A stretch of DNA of 11,670 nt from an uncultured Dorea sp. GTDB taxonomy: Bacteria > Bacillota > Clostridia > Lachnospirales > Lachnospiraceae. Below are positions 6,341-11,670 of the stretch, in pieces (the stretch's first letter is position 1; the number at the start of each line of letters is the position of its first letter). Below the pieces are notes generated by a model. That model saw nothing but the letters and a program-made list of their open reading frames with translations. It did no database searches and had not been told where the DNA came from. The stretch spans positions 1 to 11,670 of the forward strand of contig CAJUTH010000064.1 in the NCBI GenBank assembly GCA_910589275.1, written 5' to 3'. A program made the translations under genes and the position numbers.

Positions 6341-7216
6341 TTATTCCATATCCCAGAGCGTTAGCTGCCGCTCCTTTGCCTCCGGAAATTCGGACAGATA
6401 TGCAAAAATCCGGTCGTTGTTATGTATCAGTCCCTCCGCTTCGCATTGTTCATGGAACAGCCGCATCAGTTCCCCACTGCGGGGGCTTTCGGCCACATAC
6501 CGGTTCCCATAATGCTGCAGATATTTTTCTTTCATCCCCGGAAACAGCCCGTCAAGCTGCTCATAGAAGTATTCCCGGTTCCCCTCCCGGAGAGTCAGCC
6601 CCATCCCAAAGCAGAGGACGCCCCAGACCTTTGCCTCTGCGCACATCTCTAGAATCCCGGAGATATTCTCCGGCGTGTCGTTGATAAATGGAAGGATCGG
6701 AGACAGCCACACCACGGTGGGGATCCCCGCGTCCTGCAGTATTTTCAACACCTCAAATCGTTCCTTCGTGGTGCTGACATTCGGCTCTATTTCTTTGCAG
6801 AGCGCCTCGTCGCAGGTGGTGAGCGTCATCTGCACCACACATTTCGTTTTTTCATTGATACGCTCTAGCAGGTCAAGGTCACGTAAGATCCGGTCGGATT
6901 TCGTGATTACGGTAAAGCCGAACCCATAGGCGTCGATCAGCTTAAGCGCCTTCCTCACATAGCCAAGCTCCATTTCCAGCGGAATGTAAGGGTCTGTCAT
7001 GGAGCCGGTTCCGATCATGCATTTCCTCCGCTTCCGCCTGAGCGTGCTCTCCAACAGCTCCAATGCGTTTTCTTTGACTTCGATATCTTCAAACCTATGC
7101 TCCATATGATAACACCTACTTCTGGAATCGCAGTAGATGCATCCGTGGGAACAGCCCCGGTACAGGTTCATTCCGTTCTTTGCCGACAAGATTCCTTTTG
7201 CTCTTACATAATGCAT
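6341..7216 (-). CDS. Radical SAM protein, SPL/Rv2578c-like family
   Basis: The 291-residue protein carries CxxxCxxC at Cys22, Cys26 and Cys29 (GCSHGCIYCD), which would bind the 4Fe-4S cluster that cleaves S-adenosylmethionine. The GTGSMTDPYIPLE stretch and the downstream barrel strands match the COG1533 group, which includes spore photoproduct lyase and uncharacterised relatives. The exact reaction is not known for this member. I chose the ATG at 7216 because GGAGGG lies six bases upstream. An in-frame ATG at 7243 has no good site. A small GC-rich inverted repeat (7229-7241) sits just before the ribosome binding site. The gene follows spoIVB by 52 bases in the same direction, so the two may be cotranscribed. 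A sporulation role would be inference from this context only. Confidence 0.85.
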   Translation of the reverse strand: MHYVRAKGILSAKNGMNLYRGCSHGCIYCDSRSRCYHMEHRFEDIEVKENALELLESTLRRKRRKCMIGTGSMTDPYIPLEMELGYVRKALKLIDAYGFGFTVITKSDRILRDLDLLERINEKTKCVVQMTLTTCDEALCKEIEPNVSTTKERFEVLKILQDAGIPTVVWLSPILPFINDTPENISGILEMCAEAKVWGVLCFGMGLTLREGNREYFYEQLDGLFPGMKEKYLQHYGNRYVAESPRSGELMRLFHEQCEAEGLIHNNDRIFAYLSEFPEAKERQLTLWDME

Positions 7217-7268
7217 TGTTTTCCCTCCGCGGCCGCGCCGCATTTATCCTATTCTGCTGGTACTCCTG

Positions 7269-8327
7269 CTATTCCTTCATCATTTCGCCGATCAGGATCC
7301 CATAGCCCTTCGCCGGGTCGTTTACAAACACATGGGTAACGGCTCCCACCAGCTTTCCGTTCTGCAGGATGGGGCTTCCGCTCATGCCCTGTACGATCCC
7401 CCCTGTCAGTTCCAGAAGCTTCTGATCGGTCACCTCAAGTTCGATCGTCTTATTGACCTCCCTTGCATCCGGATTTACCCCGGTAATCCGGATCTCATAT
7501 TCCTCCACCTTTCCTTCAATGCTGCACCGGATTGCGGCTTTCCCTTCCGTAATCTCCCCGGCCGCGGCAAGTTCCACCGGCTCTGCATTCTTAAACAGCG
7601 TGTCCACCCGATCCAGCGTTCCGTAAATGCCTTCCTCGCTGTTCTTTGTGATGCTTCCCAGCACGTTATAATTATTATAGACAATGATTCCTTCCATACC
7701 TCCCGGTTCTCCGCTCTCGCCTCTCTGCACATCCCGGATACTAGTAGTATACAGCCTTCCCTTGGAAATATCCAGAAGTTCTCCGGTATCCGTATCATGG
7801 ATTCCGTGCCCCAGCGCCCCGAACTGGCTGTCCGCCGTCAGGTAGGTGATTGTTCCCAGCCCCTGCGCGTTGTCCCGCACCCAGATTCCCAGCTTATAAT
7901 CGTCCACTGCACATTGTACTGCCCTGACCCTAATATCGATTGTCTGCTCGTTTCGCATAACCTTTAGAACCACATCCTCGTCATTCAGGGACTTGACAGC
8001 CGCAATCAGCTCGGATTTGTCCCTGATCTCCTTTTCATTCAGGCCGATGATATAGTCCCCTTCCTTCACCAGATGGGCCGCAGGCTCGCATGTCTCGCCG
8101 TCCATGCCCTCGACCGCCTCCGTGCCCAGCACCAGCACTCCGTCCGTCTCCAGATAGATTCCAATCGGCATTCCTCCCGGAATTACCATTTCCCCGGATG
8201 CTCCGGCCGACACCTCCCGCTCCAGCTTACTCCTCTGCGCCTCCAAAAGAAAATAACTGCCTCCCACGCTGACCGCCAATGTAAGAACCATGATCAAAAT
8301 GCGCCGATACCAGAATCTCCTCATCAT
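7269..8327 (-). CDS. spoIVB: SpoIVB family sporulation serine protease (S55)
   Basis: In endospore formers SpoIVB is made in the forespore, crosses into the intermembrane space and cleaves SpoIVFA, which lets SpoIVFB activate sigma-K. This 352-residue copy has an N-terminal membrane anchor (about 10-28), a PDZ domain (about 55-135, with KEGDYIIGLN), and a C-terminal peptidase domain. The catalytic motifs are FGALGHGI (His174) and VQGMSGSPI (Ser316), followed by GAVTHVFVNDPAKGYGI. It is shorter than the Bacillus subtilis protein (about 426). GGAGGAG at 8331-8337 precedes two adjacent ATGs; the second (8324) has slightly better spacing. In many Clostridia spoIVB is directly followed by spo0A, but here a radical SAM gene follows. 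It may be a paralogue or a rearranged locus. No convincing sigma-G/F promoter was recognised. Confidence 0.93.
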   Translation of the reverse strand: MMRRFWYRRILIMVLTLAVSVGGSYFLLEAQRSKLEREVSAGASGEMVIPGGMPIGIYLETDGVLVLGTEAVEGMDGETCEPAAHLVKEGDYIIGLNEKEIRDKSELIAAVKSLNDEDVVLKVMRNEQTIDIRVRAVQCAVDDYKLGIWVRDNAQGLGTITYLTADSQFGALGHGIHDTDTGELLDISKGRLYTTSIRDVQRGESGEPGGMEGIIVYNNYNVLGSITKNSEEGIYGTLDRVDTLFKNAEPVELAAAGEITEGKAAIRCSIEGKVEEYEIRITGVNPDAREVNKTIELEVTDQKLLELTGGIVQGMSGSPILQNGKLVGAVTHVFVNDPAKGYGILIGEMMKE

Positions 8328-8396
8328 CTTCTCCTCCGCAATTATCTAGACTAATCCTTATAGAATCCGCCCCGCAAATACATTTTCATCTCCTGC

Positions 8397-8430
8397 GTCA
8401 ATAAAAAGCAGATATCTATATACCTGCTTT
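8397..8430 (-). terminator. Terminator after the MFS gene
   Basis: On the minus strand AAAGCAG and CTGCTTT (8405-8411 and 8424-8430) form the base of an 11-bp stem with a 4-base loop, followed by TTTTTATTG. It lies about 110 bases past the MFS stop and before spoIVB, separating the two units. The rest of 8328-8539 is AT-rich without a gene. A TATAAT lies just before the hairpin on the minus strand but has no good -35 box. Confidence 0.65.
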
Positions 8431-8539
8431 ATTATATACAAATATTTCATTTTTACACCGGTTCTAATATTTTTTCACAACTGCCGGACTCACTTGCTTT
8501 TTCTTTTGTAATGAGACTCTTCCGCTTTTTTACAAAATG

Positions 8540-9778
8540 TTACTGCTTTTCTTCTATCTTTTTAAAAAATCCGGCGGAAAGAACTCCGGTCAGACACACG
8601 GCTATTCCGGCAGGAATCAATACCAGATATACCGCCCCGCTGAATCTGTCAAACAAAAAGCCATAAACCATCTGTCCCGCCGGCTGGACACACATGGTAA
8701 TCGCCGATGTGTACGCCATTACCTTGCCCAGCAGCTCCTCCGGCGTATTCTGCTGGATCATGGATACTGCAAAAATAGAAAAGATACTGATCGCAGCCTG
8801 CATGCCACAGAAAGATACCACATTTACTGCATATCTGACAGCCGCGCCGCAAGGAAGACAGAATACAGCTCCGGCAGGAATCATCCAAAAACCAACCGCT
8901 CCCAGCACAACCGACAGCCTGCCCGGTCTTAATTTCCCCACTAGCAGTCCGGCGGCAATACTTCCCAGAATCGTGGCCACCGCAAGCATACTCTCCGCCG
9001 CTCCGTAATAGCCTGCATTCAGACCCAGCACCGTCCGCACAATATAGGGAAGTCCCACTAACGTAACCCCCATTACAAAAAAGCGGGAAATCGCAGCCAG
9101 AACCAGCACGTTCAGGATGCCAGCCTCCTCCCTTCTAAGAAACCGGAAACTGCTGACAAAATCCTCCCGGATCATAGACAGGAGGGTTCCCGGATAATCT
9201 GCCGGCCGATACCCTGTTCTTATAAAACATTCCAACAATGCGGTGAGCAGGAAACAGGCGGCACTTGCATACATCACCGGCTTTAAGCCAAATGCCGAAT
9301 ACAGAATGCTGCCAAGCATGGGCGCCGTCAGATAAGACACCGACGCCGTCTGATTCACAACCGCATTGCCCCGGATGATCTGATCGCCTTCCAGCATTCC
9401 GGGAATACACGCCTGCACAGTGGGCGTCTCAAATATCCCCAGCACAGAGAGCGCCACAAGAAGGATGCCGATTACCGCAAGTGCATTTTTTCCCGATAAA
9501 ACCACCGCCGAGCAGAGAACCGCCAGCCCGGACAGCGTATCCAGCGCCACCATGATCTTCCTCCGGTCTGCCCGGTCGGCAAGGATACCGCCAAAGGGCG
9601 AGAGCAGAATCATGGGAATCGTCGAAAGGGATAGGATCCCCGCAAATACGGCTGCCGAACCTGTGGCCTCCAGCACGTACATGGACAGCGCCAGCCTTAA
9701 TATGTAATTACCGAATAGAGAACTTGTCTGCCCCAGCACAAGAAGAGTAAAATTCTTCGTAAATAGCTTCTGTTTCAC
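8540..9778 (-). CDS. MFS drug-type efflux transporter
   Basis: The 412-residue protein is an integral inner-membrane carrier of the Major Facilitator Superfamily, MFS_3 / EntS / macrolide-efflux-like group. It is expected to export small molecules in exchange for protons. About twelve hydrophobic segments are visible. The family loop 2-3 motif is GGILADRADRRK (63-74), and an equivalent partial motif (VGKLRPGRLS) follows in the second half. The start is GTG at 9778, preceded by AAGGAGGTG at 9787-9795, which lies inside the last codons of the TetR gene. Only three bases separate the TetR stop from this start. The pair is thus translationally coupled and very probably regulated by the TetR protein's ligand. 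The substrate cannot be told from the sequence. Confidence 0.92.
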   Translation of the reverse strand: MKQKLFTKNFTLLVLGQTSSLFGNYILRLALSMYVLEATGSAAVFAGILSLSTIPMILLSPFGGILADRADRRKIMVALDTLSGLAVLCSAVVLSGKNALAVIGILLVALSVLGIFETPTVQACIPGMLEGDQIIRGNAVVNQTASVSYLTAPMLGSILYSAFGLKPVMYASAACFLLTALLECFIRTGYRPADYPGTLLSMIREDFVSSFRFLRREEAGILNVLVLAAISRFFVMGVTLVGLPYIVRTVLGLNAGYYGAAESMLAVATILGSIAAGLLVGKLRPGRLSVVLGAVGFWMIPAGAVFCLPCGAAVRYAVNVVSFCGMQAAISIFSIFAVSMIQQNTPEELLGKVMAYTSAITMCVQPAGQMVYGFLFDRFSGAVYLVLIPAGIAVCLTGVLSAGFFKKIEEKQ

Positions 9779-9781
9779 CTG

Positions 9782-10432
9782 CTACTCACCTCCTTGCCCA
9801 CCGTCTGCCAGCAGCTTTTCCGCCCTTTTACACACCGCCTCGTCTATGACCGGAAGCCCCATCAATGTGAGAACTTCCGCTACAAACCGGCATTTATGCC
9901 GAAGTTCTTCCCCATCAGCGGGAAACACGGAGGGCATCAGCCAGAAATTAATCAGCGGCAGCAGCTCGGAAAGCTCTTTGGCATATTCCGTCTGGATTGA
10001 GCCGTCACGCTTTCCTTCCTCAATCAGTTCAAACCACAGGGGCGTCAGAACTCTCCGGTTCGCCTCCACCGCAGACGCCAGAATACGCGGATCCTTCAAA
10101 ATAGAAACCGCCTGTGTATTGATACGTTCCCTCTCTTTGTCGGCTCCGTCAAGTGCAAGCACTTCCCGGATTTTCTCCAGTCCGCTCAGACCGGTGCGCC
10201 CCCGAACCGCCTCAAAGGGATTATTCTCCAAAAACATCTGGTCTCCCAGCGCATGCATAACCTCCTCCTTACTCTTAAAGAACCGATAAAACATCCCCTT
10301 CGCACCGCCTGCCAGCTCCATAATATCCGTGATGGCGGTTTCTTCATATCCCTTCGATAAAAATAACTCCCTGGCAGCATCTAAAATCTCTTTTTTCCAC
10401 TGTTCCGGCTGCTTTTTTACTGGCCTTGCCAT
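9782..10432 (-). CDS. TetR/AcrR family transcriptional regulator
   Basis: The 216-residue repressor has an N-terminal helix-turn-helix domain with the usual pattern: ILDAARELFLSKGYEETAITDI (16-37) followed by the recognition region AGGAKGMFYRFFKSKEEVM (41-59). The C-terminal helical part (about 70-216) should bind an effector and dimerise. The ATG at 10432 starts the typical MARPVKK sequence and has AAGGAG at 10440-10445. A longer in-frame start at 10504 would lie upstream of the predicted transcription start and is rejected. The gene is first in a two-gene unit with the MFS exporter. A perfect palindrome over its promoter and start site suggests autoregulation with release by an exported compound. 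The effector is unknown. Confidence 0.93.
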   Translation of the reverse strand: MARPVKKQPEQWKKEILDAARELFLSKGYEETAITDIMELAGGAKGMFYRFFKSKEEVMHALGDQMFLENNPFEAVRGRTGLSGLEKIREVLALDGADKERERINTQAVSILKDPRILASAVEANRRVLTPLWFELIEEGKRDGSIQTEYAKELSELLPLINFWLMPSVFPADGEELRHKCRFVAEVLTLMGLPVIDEAVCKRAEKLLADGGQGGE

Positions 10433-10447
10433 AGTTTTTCTCCTTTT

Positions 10448-10478
10448 ACTAGTTATTGACTTTGAGTCAATAACTAGT
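10448..10478. promoter_or_regulatory. Probable TetR operator, perfect palindrome
   Basis: Positions 10448-10461 and 10465-10478 are exact inverted complements of 14 bp separated by TTG. The half-site is ACTAGTTATTGACT. One end overlaps the -10 box (10476-10481) and the rest covers the predicted transcription start and leader of the TetR-MFS unit. This is the right place for a TetR-type autorepressor to block RNA polymerase. There is no T run, so a terminator is unlikely. Confidence 0.8.
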
Positions 10479-10504
10479 ATACACAAAAAAAGACGGCGTG
10501 TCAA
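10476..10504 (-). promoter_or_regulatory. Sigma-A promoter of the TetR-MFS unit
   Basis: On the minus strand TTGACA (10499-10504) is followed after 17 bases by TATACT (10476-10481). Both boxes are near consensus. Transcription should start near 10469, within the palindrome. Confidence 0.85.
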
Positions 10505-10511
10505 CAGCCGT
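10493..10511. repeat. Third ACGGCTGT-type inverted repeat, at the TetR -35 box
   Basis: ACGGC (10493-10497) pairs with GCCGT (10507-10511). On the minus strand it reads ACGGCTGTTGACACGCCGT, and the TTGACA -35 box lies in the loop. T runs flank it on both sides. It resembles the hairpins at 28-46 and 2935-2956. It could be a second regulator site or a chance short repeat. Confidence 0.4.
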
Positions 10512-10604
10512 AAAAAACACAGTATATCATCGCTATCTTTCCTCCTTCCTGAAAATATGAAAAAAGCCGCTATAAAGGTAGCACATCATAATAAAATGAA
10601 AGGC

Positions 10605-10740
10605 AAAACAGACCGTTTCGGTTTGTCTTACCTTAACTTGTTACAATATTTTTTATAAAATACTCTTCTGCATCAGAGCAAGAAACTGGAATTTAGGACA
10701 GCTCAAATAAATTATTATTTCCTAATTAAAATAATAATTT
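10605..10740 (-). terminator. Candidate terminators in the AT-rich gap after the AbiEii gene
   Basis: The gap between the AbiEii stop and the TetR promoter (10505-10810) is AT-rich and has no convincing gene. Two inverted repeats may end the AbiEii transcript. Positions 10709-10720 and 10729-10740 form a perfect 12-bp stem of only A and T with an 8-base loop. Positions 10608-10614 and 10620-10626 form a 7-bp stem with a 5-base loop, followed on the minus strand by a short T run. Neither is strong alone. Confidence 0.4.
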
Positions 10741-10810
10741 GCTATCAACATATTCATTTGCTCTTTAAAACTTCTATCAAATTCCTCTTCAATCGCTATT
10801 TGGTCCAATT

Positions 10811-11653
10811 TCAATCTATACCAATCAGTTCCGCAATCTCTTCAACCGTATCCAAAAGCACACGGAATTCCAAACCTTCTGCATAGCTGTTCTCCGCTGC
10901 GTAGTTTCTCCACAAGCTGTAAAGTGCAGTTTCCTCACGCATATCCCGCATGATATCCTTCCAGTCTTTCAGCATATCCATAGACTCTCTTTTGACTGCG
11001 GTATGCTCAATCGCCATTTTTAAGATATCCGGTCTGACGCTGTCCCTGCGCTCATGATAGAGAACATGAAGATCATAAAAATCCCTAGCTCTCGTATTTC
11101 CTATGTTTCGGCGGATAATGGTTTCATACTTCTCAGCCAGCACCGTCTCAAGCGTATAGGCCATGATCGGAACCGTTTTGTCCTCAAATATAAGTGGGTA
11201 ATCATACTGAATGGCCGCCGGAGTGATTTTATCCCCAGTCGTAACATCCACTTTCATGGGGCTGTTTATCTTACCGTATTTCGCTGCTATATGGATACGG
11301 AAATTATTATAGGCATCCTCTTCCCGGATCGGTTCAATGCGCTGGTACTCAAAGATTATCCCATCGCCGGTATCAATAGCAAGGAGCTCCTTGAAGATTT
11401 TGACGATTTCATCCTCCTCCAGTTGTATCCCTCTTACGGTCGTATCCATGTCCATCGTGGTTCTGGCTCCAACCCCAATCATTGAGGAAATCAGCAGGCC
11501 GCCTTTCAGGATAAAATTCTGTGCGTAAGGCGATACGGCAAGACGCTCCAAAATGCGTTCAAACATAAACATATGCTGCACATCCAAAGCCCTCAGATGA
11601 TTCTTTGCCGCAAAATTTCGGATTGCACCTTTTAGCTGTTCCGGTGTTTTCAT
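10811..11653 (-). CDS. abiEii: AbiEii/AbiGii-type nucleotidyltransferase toxin
   Basis: The 280-residue protein belongs to the DUF1814 nucleotidyltransferase-like family, the toxin of AbiE abortive-infection and toxin-antitoxin pairs, which act in the cytoplasm after phage attack. Some homologues attach nucleotides to tRNA ends, but the target here is unknown. Family motifs are visible in order: FILKGG (47-52), TTMDMD with Asp68 and Asp70, MKVDVTTGD with Asp136, LAEKYETIIRR with Lys175, and TRARDFYDL (188-195). The frame is full length. The ATG at 11653 overlaps by one base (TAATG) a stop codon of an upstream frame, and GGAGG precedes it. The partner AbiEi antitoxin is therefore expected just beyond the window, cotranscribed. 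Confidence 0.9.
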   Translation of the reverse strand: MKTPEQLKGAIRNFAAKNHLRALDVQHMFMFERILERLAVSPYAQNFILKGGLLISSMIGVGARTTMDMDTTVRGIQLEEDEIVKIFKELLAIDTGDGIIFEYQRIEPIREEDAYNNFRIHIAAKYGKINSPMKVDVTTGDKITPAAIQYDYPLIFEDKTVPIMAYTLETVLAEKYETIIRRNIGNTRARDFYDLHVLYHERRDSVRPDILKMAIEHTAVKRESMDMLKDWKDIMRDMREETALYSLWRNYAAENSYAEGLEFRVLLDTVEEIAELIGID

Positions 11654-11670
11654 TACAATACCTCCATGTA
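11653..11670 (-). CDS. Last codons of an upstream gene, probably the AbiEi antitoxin
   Basis: On the minus strand the final bases read TAC ATG GAG GTA TTG TAA, giving YMEVL and a stop. The stop shares one base with the toxin's ATG. AbiE systems place the antitoxin gene directly upstream with such an overlap. Identity is inferred from position alone, as only five codons are in view. Confidence 0.4.
   Translation of the reverse strand, partial: YMEVL

Noticed and set aside
7217..7243. Longer start of the radical SAM gene
   Set aside because: The extra codons are GC-rich and lack a good ribosome binding site, while GGAGGG fits ATG 7216.
10456..10483. Plus-strand promoter TTGACT-16-TATACA in the palindrome
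   Set aside because: It arises from the symmetry of the operator, and no plus-strand gene follows in 10484-10810.
10433..10504. Longer TetR start at 10504
   Set aside because: It overlaps the -35 box and lies upstream of the predicted transcript start; MARPVKK at 10432 has a good ribosome binding site.
10596..10658. Small plus-strand frame MKGKTDRFGLSYLNLLQYFL
   Set aside because: It has no properly spaced ribosome binding site or convincing promoter and no recognisable character; it lies in AT-rich DNA where such frames are common by chance.
1..11670. CRISPR array, tRNA or intact transposase
   Set aside because: No regularly spaced repeats, cloverleaf sequence or transposase motifs were seen on either strand.

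Overview
The window looks like a chromosomal segment of a spore-forming member of the Clostridia, most likely Lachnospiraceae. The evidence is the SpoIVB sporulation protease, the Bacillus-type PurF with propeptide and Fe-S cysteines, strong AGGAGG ribosome binding sites, TTG and GTG starts, and a moderately GC-rich core with AT-rich accessory patches. No rRNA, tRNA, CRISPR array or complete insertion sequence was seen.

Left end (1-1720) is an AT-rich accessory scar. A minus-strand AAA/ABC-type ATPase (29-976) has its own sigma-A promoter and a TTG start. Its last codons lie inside a palindromic repeat. Next to it are plus-strand remains of a two-gene ABC exporter, an ATPase fragment and a permease fragment, with missing pieces, a frame change and in-frame stops.

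The core (1722-8327) holds housekeeping genes. An iron-dependent alcohol dehydrogenase lies behind pyrG (CTP synthase) on the minus strand. Divergent from pyrG is purF. The two -35 boxes are 21 bp apart, and each transcript meets an intrinsic terminator before its start codon, so both nucleotide genes appear to be attenuated. purF then converges on a radical SAM gene of the SPL-like type with no bases between the stop codons. Upstream of that gene, in the same direction, is spoIVB.

The right part (8397-11670) is accessory again. A TetR regulator and an MFS exporter form a tight minus-strand pair. The promoter is TTGACA-17-TATACT, and a perfect 14-bp inverted repeat starts at the -10 box and covers the likely transcription start, which points to autorepression. 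After an AT-rich gap comes an AbiEii-type nucleotidyltransferase toxin. Its start overlaps by one base the stop of an upstream frame that leaves the window, where the AbiEi antitoxin is expected.

The best candidates for a second look are the paired attenuators between pyrG and purF, a small family of ACGGCTGT...GCCGT hairpins seen three times, and the ATPase with Cys in its Walker A that runs into one of these hairpins. I did not find a clear multi-gene system that I would call new.
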